Assembly (NCBI GenBank): GCA_038503035.1
Contig: JAVSML010025156.1
Location: 248,001-312,000, forward strand
Source: Crocodylus rhombifer
Taxonomy: Eukaryota > Chordata > Crocodylia > Crocodylidae
Length of the DNA: 64,000 nt
Direction: 5' to 3'
Shown here one piece after another: positions 46,067-58,110 of this stretch; position 1 is the stretch's first letter; each line of letters starts with the position of its first letter. The notes under the pieces were generated by a model. It did not search any database. It saw only the letters and a program-made list of their open reading frames with translations, and had not been told where the DNA came from. A program made the translations under genes and the position numbers.

Positions 46067-46439
46067 AGAGTCTGTCCAATGGATGGCCTGCAGGCCATGT
46101 ACAGCCCTCGTGCTCCCTCCTGGCTGCAGCTCCTCCCATTGCTCCTGCTGTTGTCAGGTTTGGGGGCTCTAAGTTCCCCTTCTCTCTTCCAGTTTCTACT
46201 TCCTACCCCGTTCCTGGGGGCAGGACAGCATGGTAGGAGGGTGGCCAGGGAAATGTCTGCTCTGCCTATGCTCTGCGTGCAGCTGCAGGGAGTGGAGCCA
46301 GGCCGCTTAGCAGCTCAGAGCAAGCCAGGCTGAACATGATGAGGGATGCGCAGCAGGGCAGGCGGATGAGAAGAGATTTCCTCCCTCCCTGGTGCGCGCC
46401 CCATGTGGCCCTCTGACACCCAGAAATTGGACAGCCCTG
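46067..46439. mobile_element. Short hAT-like element (about 370 bp)
   Basis: The right terminus, reverse-complemented, is CAGGGCTGTCCAATTTCTGG, followed by a GGCCACATG-like block. The left side carries TCTGTCCAATGGATGGCC then GGCCATGTACAG, in matching inverted order. The left four bases are diverged and the flanking 8-mers do not clearly match. The GC-rich interior gives spurious frames. No transposase. Confidence 0.55.
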
Positions 46440-46479
46440 GCTTGTGTATCTATTTACTCGTATTGCAGTCGAGAGTAAA

Positions 46480-46620
46480 AGACCAGTTACAGACCTGACT
46501 CCATTTGTCCCGGCCCTGTAACAGAACTGAAGACAAAGATAACCCCTGCCCCAAATAGACTGCACTTATAATGAATAAGACAAGACAACCAGTGCATGCA
46601 AAAAGACAGATGAGGAAGCA
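46480..46620 (+). repeat. Old amniote interspersed repeat, partial
   Basis: AACCCCTGCCCCAAATAGAC followed by AAGACAAGACAACCAGTGCA and GATGAGGAAGC matches the later part of the repeat at 8400-8545 and 52610-52745. Confidence 0.4.
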
Positions 46621-49036
46621 CAAGGAAGCAGTTGCATGATATTTATCACCAAGATGGGCATCTCAGTAACAGCTCCTTGTGTCTTACGATAGTCTTAATA
46701 AAAGGCCCAAGCATCAGGTTTTAGATTTGCAGGTGTATCTAGATGTCACTACATTTTAAGAATATTAAAGTGCAAGTTTATTTAAACTGTGACTAACTCT
46801 AATGCACAAGTGCTTCCTGGTACAAATACGCCTGTTATTTATTCTCCTCTAACTTGAGCTCTCAGCTGTGTGTTATTCTGTCCCAAAGTGGAGCAAAACC
46901 CTGAATTTCTGTCCCAGAAAGGGGTGCCATGATTAAGAAATTGGAATGAGAAATTAAAATCACAGAATTCCCTATGAAATCAAATATTAAAAAATAATCA
47001 TAATGAATCATTTGACTTTGATATTTACTTCTAAATAATTTACAATAACAAAGTCAAAATGAAAAAAAAAGGTTGTTTCGAAGCATGCAAATCAAAATAA
47101 ATGTTTCAGTTGTATTATTTCGATTGAACTAATCCATTTTAAGTTTTTCTTGGCATGAAATTTGTTGAATTAGATGCATTCCTGAAGAACATTTCAGTTT
47201 GGATTGAATCAGTAAAATTTCAACCAGCTCTATTTTGAATACTTTTCCTTCTTTTTTATCTTCCTATTGAATCTCTCTCTGAGAAGCAATATGGGACCAT
47301 ATTCTGATGTCAGTCACACACATCAAGCGTAGCTCTACAAAAGTCTATGCAGTTAGTTTGGATTTGAGCAGGTAGACCTGAGGTCACAATCTCGTCCATT
47401 TAATAGAGAGGACAGGCATGATATCTTTTTGGCTGAAGTTATTAACCTTTTGTGGCCAAACATGGGTTCAGTTGGAGAAAATGTCAATCAAAAAAACTGA
47501 CTCAGTGTACCAAATCAAAGTAATAGGAATGTCAACATGTTAGCAAACCCTAAGAAAATATCCGGTATTATCTTTTGGATTATGTGAAAACTGATACACT
47601 ATTTTAACTATCACAGGAAAAAAAAATCTGATACAGAAAGAAAAGTCTTTGAAATTCCCAATCAATTAATGCCATTATGCATATTCATTGTGAATAATAA
47701 CTGCTCTGATTTTTTGACAGGTCTTGAATAATTGTTCAAAGTTACATTTTTTTCACTATGCCATCAATGTGCATGGCTAAATATTATTCATCAAATATAT
47801 TACTTAAACATATTTTTAATCAGTTAGGATATTGAATTAGTTGAGAAGAATTTGTTTACCACTTGACCAGATCTTTTTAGTTAAATACTAAACTTTTTAG
47901 TTTTAGTTAAATTTTCAGATTTCTGTTTCCTTTGTACATGATTTTATTTCTAGTTAATAACACCAGTCAACAGAATATATGACGATGTGTGTTTTTTAAT
48001 TATGATGATAATCTTTTGGATCAGAAAAAGCTCACAAGGAAGGTAGGCAAAAGGAAGAAGTCCGCCTTAATCTGTAGATGTAAATACTGGCACAGAGTTA
48101 GTTATGGTTGCCAGAATACCAGATTAACACTCCCATCTGAAAATGTACTTCCCTATAAAACAACTAACTGAAACTAATTGGACATATTATACAATATTTG
48201 CATTGTGGCAAAAAAGCTTCCCAAATCTTTGCTTGCGGCACTTTAGTGCCTTATTTTCCACACTTGAATCAGTTTTTCAAACACTCCCACCTGCAAATGC
48301 ACTCCACAAATCTCACACCTCTTTTAAATGGGTGAAAAAAAATGCTATTCTTGTTTGGTGCCAACTCAGGTAATCATATTCAGATAATTAATTCAGCTAA
48401 AAAACACCGGATTTAAATTTGTGGAAGTTATTTGTTTATGTATGTGATAGAAAACAGTATTTTTGGAATCATGTAACACTAGAAAATGATGAATTTGCAC
48501 TGGCTTTAGCTATAAATGTAGGGCCCCATTTTTTTTACTGCTTCATGCAGTCATTTATCCCTGTGCAAAGTACAAATAAAGAATAGGTTATTATTTGTCA
48601 CCCGGTTTGTGCAGTAAAGATTCAGGTCCCCAGCTTTTATTAATAGCAGCATGAGTGATTCATGTTAAGTCCTGATGAGTTCATAGTGCTGCTGAACACT
48701 TTGTTCATTAATAACATTAAAACACTAAGGCTTTTTTAACCTCTTGTAGCCGTTCTTGTGTCACAATTTAAATTCTCTCTAAAAGAGTTTCTGTAGGAGC
48801 TAATATAACATCTTTCATGTTGCTTAGGCTCAGTGGTTCAAACAATGTTCTTCCAGCATTGTGTCCATTTCTCCTGTTCTTACTAGTTAAAAAGCCTATG
48901 ATGTATGTGAACATCCTTCTCTCTAATGCTATTTCTTCTAGGAGAGTTTCACAGGGGTTTACCTATACTAGCTTATGTGGGTTAAAACTCCAGAAGCCTC
49001 CTTTCCTTTAGGGGCATATCTTCCCTGCAAAATTAC
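46621..49036. other. Long AT-rich intron-like stretch
   Basis: Very AT-rich between 46930 and 48000. No exon, RNA or identifiable repeat. Confidence 0.4.
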
Positions 49037-49292
49037 CACTAATGTTTGGCACCTGCTTTAATGTAGCTTGGGTGTGAGCAGCCACATCACAAAGCCATGC
49101 CTTAAGTTCTTGCGTCTTCACCGCTGCTGCCTTTTTTGTCGCTAGGATTTCCAGGGGCATATGACTTGGTTCTTTGTGCTGCAGTGAACTGCTCTTTGAT
49201 TGCTGAGAACTTATCTGTCCTAACAGGGAATCAAGAGGACTTGTGGGAAGACACTGAAAGATTAACAGCTTTCTGATGGTTGAGTCGCTGCC
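49037..49292 (-). CDS. Candidate coding exon (256 nt), part of a minus-strand split gene
   Basis: The minus strand has acceptor CTGTTACTTGCACTCAG (49293-49309), then 85 codons plus one base, then donor GTAATT (49031-49036). The peptide begins GSDSTIRKLLIFQCLPTSPL, runs through a Ser/Gln-rich part (SLLGQISSQQSKSSSLQHKE), and ends with a helix-like segment (LATKKAAAVKTQELKAWLCD). It starts in phase 0, matching the end of 60164-60287, and ends one base into a codon, matching 45114-45232. An alternative donor GTGCCA at 49047-49052 would end in phase 0. Fully open 256 nt with both borders splice-like makes this the best exon in the window. No family recognised. Confidence 0.5.
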
Positions 49293-51503
49293 CTGAGTGC
49301 AAGTAACAGCCAGCCCCGCAGAGCACCTAGCCTCAGTTGACAGCACTACCAAATCAGATGGGGTTTTTTTTATGTGGACGTGGGGGGCATTACCAGCATG
49401 TAGTGAAGAGCTAATACTAGGATTTTAATACAGGTTATTTAACAAGGGCTAATTTAACGTGCTCCAAATTAACAGAGGAGGAGGATTTTTTTTTATTAGT
49501 AGTATTACTTTAGTGCCGAACGTTTCTATCTGGAACAGGGGCAATGTGTTGCAGAGAAGCAGCATGATAGCATTGTTTATACCCCATTCACCATTGCAAC
49601 TATGCTCGTGAAGGTACCCAGACTTCTGGCTATTCTGTTGGTAGGTTGTCCACCGAAGCAGCTGGATGTTTGCCAATCGGCAGCCTTTATTTCAGGAGGA
49701 GTTGATGGATTTTTCCTGATGAGGTCAGTTTTTTTAAAATGATATCGTTATATAAGATTAAATTTTGGGCCAGTTAACCTTGAGACATAACTTTTCAGCA
49801 ACTTTAGAGTCAAAATAAACTTCTGAGTTATGGGCTAAATACCGCTACAATGCCTTTCCTTCAGGGGTGGGGATTAATAGCGTCTGAAATTTCTGAGTGC
49901 ATGCAATACATCTCGGAAATGTGTCTTCTTTTTAAGCAGCCATAAAGCTGTTGTAACTTCAAGGATCATGCCATGTAATTACATGGTTTACCTTTTCACT
50001 TCACTGGCAGATATCCTTCATTTCCTTTTACTGAGTTCCCATGGATAGAACACTGGGCAGTTATGCTTCCTTGGTATTTGTAGCTCAGTTTGATTTCTGA
50101 TCTATTTGTGTGTATTAAATGCAAGACTTAAAACTAATGCATGCTCAGATTTTATCCATAGTTCTGATACTAAGTGTAGATCCATTAATTAAACACACAC
50201 CAGCTGATACTCAGAGCAACACAGAAGACTGGCACTTGGGGACAAATGACAGGAAATACAGCATGTGCGTGCCACTAAAGGGCTCCAGTCTCTTTGTGTG
50301 ACTATGGAAGTCAGTTATTTCTTAGCTTGGTCTTTATTAATTTAAGATATTAGCTGATTCTGTGAATTATTTTCATGTCTCTATATATTTCTGTTTCTTC
50401 TTTCTCAGCTAAGCCATTTGCATAGTATTTTAAAGCTTAAAATGAGGCAGGGATCTACTTTTTAGTCATGTTAGGACCCTCTGCATTGTTACCCTTTCCT
50501 AATACTTACATTGCAATATTGCCTAAGAGCTACAATAACAGACTAAAGGCTTCATTGTGCTAAAAATGGTACAAACAAGCCTATGTTTTCTCTCCTAATT
50601 TATAAATTTATGTGGGGATCAAGCAAACAGGGGCCAATGTAGTTGTATGCACCAAAGTGGCTAATTCTGCATCTGAAAGAACTCATCAGTTGCTTGGTAC
50701 AATGCTAAAATGAGTAAGTAACATAGCTACGTGGCTCTGAGTGCAACAGTGTTGGTAACCGTGTTTGAATAAGTCCTACTGGGCTAGAGTCTATATCCCA
50801 AATCAGACTGAGAAGGACTTTACTCCATCACCAATTCCAATGAAGTGAAGGGGATCCTCATTGCAGTAAATGATGGCTTAACTGAAGCAGGGTGTCAGAA
50901 ATTGCCCGTTGCCATAATTTTTTTCCTGTTCTCTCTTCCTTCCGCTTTTCAGGACCATTTTAAATCACTTTCACAGGATTACTATAAAATTTTCTTTGGG
51001 GTGTTTTTGTTTATTTTGTTTTTAAGTTGGTGGAGTTGGCTTTTGCCAGCAGCTGCACAATGCCTTCAGGGGCTGAAAGTCAAAATAAAAATATGATCTA
51101 GAAAATATAGTCTGTTATAATTGAACAAATTGCCTTGGATAGGAAAGGGAAAGTTCAAACTCTGTTTCCATTAAAAATGAACAAGATGGTCATTATACTC
51201 CATAATCTTTATGATATAAATGTTTCCTAGTATGTAACCACTGATAACAGAGTAGACCAATTGGGTGGCCAGTGAAAAGTGGCTGCTTAATTGGAAGAGT
51301 AATATATTCTGATGTGGAATTTGTTTTTTGTTTTTTTAACAAAACAAGGATGATTGCACAAAGAGAGCCTTATTGAACATTAAATCTGCTTCTGGATCTC
51401 GTTCTTGGAAGTTTTATGCCAGGTAGTCGGTCCCTTTGAAGCATCCTCCTATGAGTACTGTCAGTTCCCATGAAAAACTGTTACTCAATATACATAATGA
51501 ACT
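49293..51503. other. Intron-like, no supported feature
   Basis: A diverged palindromic-repeat relic may lie at 50800-50880 (AAATCAGACTGAGAAGGACT). Nothing else recognised. Confidence 0.4.
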
Positions 51504-52324
51504 TAGGCCTGTGCAAAGTGGCTAGTATTCTCTTTAGATTCAGCTGATTTGAGGGACAGTGATTTGCCTTGATGATTCAAATCAGTGTCCCGAATCAATT
51601 TGGCCAAATGATTCTGAGATTCGGCTGCTGCCAAATCTCCAAAGTTAACAGCCCCCACCCCACACCCACTCTCCCAGCCCTGTCAATGGCTGCCCCGCCT
51701 GGCCCCAGCATCTCGGCTCTTTAAAAGAGAAAGCCCCCACTCACCGGCTCCTGCCCCCAACTGCCCCATGCTGCATGGGGGGCTCTGCCACAAACTCCCA
51801 GAAGCCCCAATGGCTGCTACAGCAGCCAGTGAATGTGGGGTGGTTGTTGTTGTTGTGTTTTGGTTTTTTTTAAGAACCAGAAGCTGAAGCAGGCAGGGGT
51901 CAGGAGCCGGGGGCCTCATAGCAGAGCCACTTACACAGTGGGGGGGCAGTGGGGATTGCCCTCCCACCTGGCAGCAGCCGGTGAGATGGGGTTTTTATTT
52001 TTTATTTTTAAGAGCTGGGAGCTTGGTCTTAGGCGGGGGCTGGGAAAGTGGGTGGGGGTTGGAGGACACTCATGGGGCTGGGGGGAGCAGGCAGGGGATG
52101 GGGCCTGGCAGAGATCCCCCACCATGGGTCCAGCTCCCTGCGGTGGCGAATGGGGGCTCCCTAAATCTCTGAAGCTCTCCAAATCTTTTCCAACTTGATT
52201 CAGAGAGCTTTGAATCGATTCAGACCTTTTTATTGGTCTCCCAATTAGATTTGGAGATTCAGCCACCGACTCAAACTGAATCTCCTCCAGATCGAATCAG
52301 TGCTCAAAGCTTCACACAGCCCTA
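51504..52324. mobile_element. hAT-type element (821 bp), same family as 2628-3660
   Basis: It starts TAGGCCTGTGCAAAGTGGCT and ends GCTTCACACAGCCCTA. The left arm (GATTTGAGGGACAGTGATTT) and right arm (GAATCGATTCAGACC) align with the 2628-3660 copy. The GC-rich core has fewer repeat units, which explains the shorter length. Flanking 8-mers AATGAACT and ATAACAGT do not match convincingly. Open frames in the core (51683-52266, both strands) are compositional. Confidence 0.75.
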
Positions 52325-53840
52325 ATAACAGTTATAGAAATAAGCCTAGAGTGGGCTAAATGCTGTCTTGTAACATTTTTGGCTGGAGTAGTACTTCCTG
52401 TTTCTCCCAGGATTGTCTTTACAAGCCATCAATCCCCTGCCCTTCCCACTGGCTACCACAACCACAACGTCATCTTTTTTTTAAGGTTGGATGCAGTCCT
52501 TCAAGCCTTCTGCACGTAAATGCTATCTAGCCTTCAGTGGGGATTGTGTGGTTGAATGTCTTCCAGGATTTCATTTGCTAAAACCACCATTCCACAAAGG
52601 ATCCCCTCATTATTATTTCTGTTATTTGTATTATGCAGTTCCAAGTGGGTCAGAGCCCAGTGGACCTAGGCAGTCTGCAAGCACATACAAAGATGGAGTC
52701 CCTGCCCTGGAGAGCTTGACTACTAAATAGATAAAGGGTGAAAGAAAAGGGCGCAAGTCAGAGAGATCAGTGTGATCACACTGAAAGACTGGAGAGTATA
52801 TTCAAGATTGTGCTCTGAATTATTCACTCAGATCTCCTCCTGACTCCTTTCTTATTTTTACTTGGCAAGGTAGCTGTGTATATTGAAGTTCATTTTGCCC
52901 ACAAGGAGGTCAACTTATTCTACAAAGGCAATCCAGAGAAGGGCTATGACTACCGATCATTACCACACCAGTGTCAAATCTAAACCCATAACCCAGAGGG
53001 ATGCAGAAAGTTCATTTATATAATTATTTTAACTTTCTGCTGGAGGCAAATTTCATAGGTCTTAACTGGTACGAATGATACATTAAATATTTCACTTGCT
53101 GATAAAGTTGGGGAATGTGTGTGTTCCTCCAAAATCCCTGTGCAAAGAGGGATGGAGGGAATCAGGCACATTTCCCAGCAAGTAGGAATATTTTAATTTT
53201 TGCAAATTCGAGAGGCAGTAAATAAAAAATGAGGGTGGATTTCAAAGGTCAGGCAGATTATGAACCAAATAGGATTTGCTGCATAATATCCATGTTGCCT
53301 TAATTGGAAAAAGGAGCAGATGCCAATACTGCTGTTTTCTAAACTGTTTACCAAAAACATGCATGTTTTCATTTAGAGATTTTATTATCCTACTGATCAT
53401 AGTGCAGATAGGAATGATTTAGAGTAATGCCCTACATGCATAACAGTCTAATCTCTTCTAAATATTTATGATTTCACTGATGTGTGGCAGAATGCTAATC
53501 CAAATGTTAAACACCAGCAGTACTTAGTAAAGGTAGTGTGCTAATATTTTTGTTTCTTATATGAAGGATAAATAGGTTTAATCTTTATATTGTTTACCTG
53601 AGTGTTATTGGTTTAAAAGAGTCTCTAGCCACCAGTAAGGACATCATTTAAATGTTGGTAGGTGGCTTTTAAAGTTAGTCTTTCACCAGTTTCTTCTTGT
53701 TTGATGCCTAGATACCATGCTGATGGCATCAACTCAATGCTTAAGATGAACACAGGTAATGATAAAGATGGATATTTGCAATATTAAGCCTGTTTAATGT
53801 AGTAATTAACAAAGCAATCAACATTTGCAGGGTTTTGTAG
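52325..53840. other. Intron-like with one old repeat
   Basis: Contains the repeat at 52610-52745. The rest shows no supported exon or known repeat. Confidence 0.4.
52610..52745 (+). repeat. Old amniote interspersed repeat
   Basis: TTATTATTTCTGTTATTTGT, then GAGCCCAGTGGACCTAGGCA and GTCCCTGCCCTGGAGAGCTT, match the order seen at 8400-8545. A well-spread ancient repeat whose class I do not assign. Confidence 0.5.
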
Positions 53841-53919
53841 GCCAGATCTTCAACTGGTATAAATTAGCAAATATCATTGACCTCAACAGAGCCGTGATGA
53901 TTTGCACTGAGGATCTGGT
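53841..53919. repeat. Foldback amniote repeat (79 bp)
   Basis: CCAGATCTTCAACTGGTATA on the left pairs with TGCACTGAGGATCTGG on the right around a diverged TTGACCTCAACAGAG centre. This is a typical old palindromic repeat of bird and reptile genomes. Confidence 0.55.
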
Positions 53920-54399
53920 CTGGTATACTTGGATACTGATTTGTGTCAATTTCTGATTTGCACGCTCTTGACACACACCCATCACTGAAGTAATGTCTGG
54001 TCTTTGCCTTTTTAAAATGGCTGAAAAATAAAGCCTCGATATGTTGCCAGGATGGGGAATTTCAAGGCTGCTTTTTGCTTATACTAGTGTGTACTATGAA
54101 AAAGCTAGAGGAAATAATTTTCCTCCATAAAGCTTGCAGTGTAAAAGAGAAACCACAGGGGGAAATGATGCACAACAAAATTCAGCGTGTGCTATTGAGA
54201 ATGGGATCACTTGTTACCAGAAATAGATGCAGCTTCCAGTTGTTTTAACTTGGAAAAAAGGCAAAAAGAAAGTAGGAAAAAAGATTGACTCACTTGTTAA
54301 GGTAACGAGGCACTGTATTTCTGAACTCTGTTGATGACCCTGTACAAAGCAAGAGATACAGCCGAACCGTGGGTTTTAAGTTATTTGCACTGGATATAG

Positions 54400-54577
54400 G
54401 GAACTGAATTCAAGATGCATCAGGTTCTTATAGATCTCCCAAAGTTTGCTGCAAAGGAACTGGGGACTCAGTTACTCTTTGAAACTATCATGCGTCATCT
54501 GGGAGTTTACCAACAAGCCACCTGCAAGCATTTATCTGCCATATCTTTTTATATGGCCATCAAAGAGAATTTCCCAG
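54400..54577 (+). CDS. Candidate internal coding exon (178 nt), plus strand, gene not recognised
   Basis: The plus strand has an acceptor-like AG at 54398-54399 (weak tract GTTATTTGCACTGGATATAG), 59 open codons plus one base, and an ideal donor GTAAGT (54578-54583). The peptide begins GTEFKMHQVLIDLPKFAAKE, continues LGTQLLFETIMRHLGVYQQA, and ends with AISFYMAIKENFP. It looks like a folded helical domain. An in-frame stop lies just before the acceptor, so translation from the inner ATG at 54415 (a first exon) is also possible. The minus strand here is closed. It sits within the apparent minus-strand gene, in the interval between 49037-49292 and 60164-60287, so it would be a nested antisense gene or a retained fragment. 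No downstream partner exon in matching phase was found. Confidence 0.42.
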
Positions 54578-55109
54578 GTAAGTGACTTCTGGCTCATGAT
54601 TGTTTTTTTTAAATAGCCTCAAAATAGTTACACTCCATGCAGCGTATACAGGCCCAAATGTGATGAAATCCTTTTGCTGAGCAGCGCAAGGCAATCTATA
54701 GAAGCACATTAAAACATTATGACAATCTTGTGCTCCTTCTTTTTTTTTATTCTATCTGAAGGTATGTCTTAACAAATCTGTTTGAAAAGACGAAAAGGAT
54801 GATAAAAGGCCCGGGTTGTGGATGGGAAGGGAATGCATACTGGAAAAGACAGTTCCTTCAGTAAATCTGTGCCTCCCTGATCTCCCCTCCCTTTTCCATT
54901 TAAAAGGATTCCTGGGGAATCCTTAAAGGCCATTGTCAAGGCTTTTAATTAAAACACAATTAAAAGCAGCCAAGAGTATATACAGGTTGCAAGGGAGAAA
55001 AACAAGTCCAGGATTTAATTCAACCAGCTGTTGGCCTTGTGGCTGAGGCTGCTGGAATCCTGCATTGCATTAGGTGCTGTTTTGTTCTGTAAATCAATTT
55101 AACATTTTA
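54578..55109. other. Unannotated, no gene or repeat recognised
   Basis: A pyrimidine tract ending ATCTGAAG (54735-54763) is acceptor-like, but the following frame does not match the phase of 54400-54577. Confidence 0.4.
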
Positions 55110-55519
55110 GGCTAAATGCAGACAGTCAAAAAGCCTGAGGCTGAATCAGTTCAACGTGCGCAGGCTAATTTAAGCTGTGTAGATTGGACCAATAAGCAAG
55201 TGAACAAACATTCATGTTTCATTCCAGAAATGCAGCTACATGCCTGCAGTGGCCCTGCCCAGATGCCAGGGGGGCAATACAGCACATGTCCCTGCTCAGC
55301 TGGAGCGGACAGCTTGAACCTGGGGGGGATCCGGGACAGAAGTGCAGTAAGCAGATTTGACCTTAATCAGCTCAGTCAGATGCATCGATCCAGATTGATC
55401 TTAAATGGGTTTGGGCCATTTTGAAAGCAGCTTATGTGCACTGCACTTCTGTTGTGTTACAGATTTGAACTGGTTTCCAATCATTTATACCGGTTTATGT
55501 GAAACTTCTGTTCCTGGCC
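55110..55519. mobile_element. MITE-like DNA element, family B (410 bp)
   Basis: The left end is GGCTAAATGCAGACAGTCAA. The right end, reverse-complemented, is GGCCAGGAACAGAAGTTTCA. The body matches the copies at 3716 and 23969 (AAAAAGCCTGAGG, ACATGCCTGCAGTGG, GGGACAGAAGTGCA). It is the shortest copy, with a reduced GC core. The 102-codon plus frame over it is spurious. Confidence 0.7.
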
Positions 55520-57845
55520 TTAAAGGTTTCTAGCAATTCTATAGCAATAGTGAAAAATTAGTTACTTTTGTGGAAAAACGAAACAGCCATGCTGGAAGAA
55601 ATGAATTCTCACTGATGGCTAATTAAGTCTTAAGATGGTGACTTATGATATCATATGATTAACTGAAATGGGAAATATATTTATTCATAATGCTTCCCAT
55701 TTTCCCTCTAGCAGGCCTTTTGACATGCTTAAATTTTAGCACGTGATTAAGTGGTTTGCCAGATTGCGGCCAGAGGATTCAGAAACTTCTAAAACTGAAT
55801 CTTCATTAGGAAACTGTCCTTCCATAAATAGTAGTAACTCTTGGAGTCTGAATATGCAAGTGTGGGTTTACGCTGACCCGCTACCTGTTTTATATTTCAT
55901 TTTGTAACCTTTATGGAATATTGTGTAATTCTTATTAATATATCTTTGTGTATGATTTAACTTGGCATCAAATACTTGATAGTAAAATATTAATAGAGCA
56001 CTTGATCTCCATTGATTTTCCTCCCCTATTACTTCCATGACTGGAAAATGTGCAAAGGTGTAAATTCTTTGGAAACAATGAAGTTGCAGCAGGAAAGAAA
56101 AATCCCAATATTATTGTGTTTACATCTTTATAGTTGTGTCTTTGTTGTATTTTGGGAAAGCATCTTTAAAAAAAAACACAAACCCTTGACAAGTAGTTGA
56201 TCTGCTTTATAGAAAAATCTTGTAGAGCAGCATAGGGAATTTTTGTATTAAAAAAAAATAGACCATGGGAACCAGAGAGAGCACATGGTTGTTTATGCTA
56301 TTCACACTACTTAGGAGCTGAAATACATTGTGCCATGCATTCTTGCATCTCTCTGGATGATTGCATTTGTTCTGTTCACAAAGTTTTGCTACTCAACAGC
56401 CAGGAAAAATGTAACTTAAAAATGTGCACTGATCTCTTCCACCCGTACACAGTGTAAAAGCATGCTGAACATCAGGAATTAAAAGATGATAGTCCCACAT
56501 GTCCCAAAGCCATTAAATCATGGGTGCTTAATATTTCCCAAGGCTCCTTGCCTTCTACCGTGTATGCTGCTAGCATAATTCTTTACTTCAGAGTTAATTC
56601 AGATTGCCATTTGTTTCTCCCTAATCTCTACCTCATCCACACACGCCACCCATTCACTCAAGCTAAATGGTGTTTTCTGCCAAAGCTGTTTGGTTTGTGT
56701 GGAGCTGTCAGCGAAAACCTTAGGGAGGCTTTCACTGAGAGAAGATGCAGGCAAAGTCACTTGAGTGCTCATTGTCCTTTTAACAAATAAAAATGGACTG
56801 CAGCGTTATCCTGAGAGCATTACTGCTCATTAGGTATTAGTTACAGCAAGGTGTCAGATGATATTGAAGGTCATGCAATACAGCTGGATGTTTTTAGTCT
56901 TTTACTTAGTAAATCAACTAATCAGAATTATTGAGAATGTAATGGCAAAATCTGAATTATGGGTCAGAATATGTGTATCTAATATATGGACGTAGTTCTC
57001 CTCTTGAAATGGAGTAATTTAAGAGCAATTCTACTGAAGCTGATAGACTGGTATTGATGAGCAGGCTCAAAACTGGGCCCTTCCCAATGCCTCAGTGTAG
57101 TAACTCTATTTTCTCACATGCGTGTCTGAACGCACACGGTGACGCTAAATGTAATTAATGCTTAGTTCTTAGTATCAGTTTTGTACAACTAACATAGAGC
57201 TATTCAACTATTAATTTATTAATTTGAGGGGTTGGGACAAGACTTAAATTGGATTTGAATCATGCAAAGGTTTTGTTCCACCTTCTGCACAAAGGTTAGT
57301 CTCACTCTCTGTGAAGCACTTTGGTGCCAACATATGTATGAGATGTTTTGGTATCAAAGCAATGAGCTTGGTTTGTAGAGGCCTCCTGTCCCACTAGCAT
57401 TCAGCGTTGCATCTAATGGCCTTAATTCTTGGCACGCACAGCCTCCTACAACAACTGTCTGCTCCACTGGCCATGGGAGATTCACTTTCCATCTGCATTC
57501 CCTGCTTAGAAGATTGGCACGTCACAGGAGACCTGAAGATACCCAATAGTAGTGTGAGTTCCTATAATGTCTTTTTGGTTGAATTTGAAAGATTCTCTTC
57601 TCAACAATGAGGAAAGTTTGGGGATCAATGTTGCACAGAAATAGGTGGGTTTGTATGATTTTGTTTTGGATTTGATCTGCTGTGTTTACCAACGTCCTGC
57701 TCTTGCATAGCTTTCTGGCAGGGGAAAATGCAGATTCATTTACTTGCTAAGGTAGACGTTGAGAACAGCATTCCCAAATCTGTATATGCCTTATACTGGA
57801 TAGGATATTGCTTTGAATGACCTTGACAGCTACTTCAATAAATAG
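55520..57845. other. Intron-like, no supported feature
   Basis: AT-rich with short A runs. No exon with adequate splice context and no identified repeat. Confidence 0.4.
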
Positions 57846-58110
57846 CATGTGTGGCTGCCTATACACGTGCTCCTTTGTTTTCTAATTAGAATGCGATGGA
57901 GCAGATGCAATTAATCAAGTCTACTCCACGTTCTAATTAGAACGCTCCAGTGCCACTGCAGTGTCACATGTATTAAGCCCCCACACATTTTTAAATGGCC
58001 ATGGGAGCTTTATCTAAACCTCGTTGATCGAGGATCAGATAAGGCATCCCATGGCCATTTTTAAACAGAGGAAAGGGGCCTGGGCTGTTTGCATTCAAAG
58101 CCCTATACGA
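57846..58110. repeat. Foldback element with two hairpins
   Basis: The first hairpin pairs TCTAATTAGAATGCGATGGA (57881-57900) with ACTCCACGTTCTAATTAGA (57923-57941). It includes the perfect palindrome GTTCTAATTAGAAC (57930-57943). The second pairs TAAATGGCCATGGGAGCTTT (57992-58011) with GGCATCCCATGGCCATTTTT (58043-58062), around a loop that itself contains CCTCG...CGAGG. The outer limits are uncertain. It looks like a MITE of the kind at 36648-37024. Confidence 0.55.

Noticed and set aside
45983..46565. Frames of 67-116 codons on both strands
   Set aside because: They fall in and beside the GC-rich hAT-like element at 46067-46439, with no domain or splice support.
51683..52266. Overlapping frames of 90-120 codons on both strands
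   Set aside because: They lie in the GC-rich core of the hAT copy at 51504-52324.
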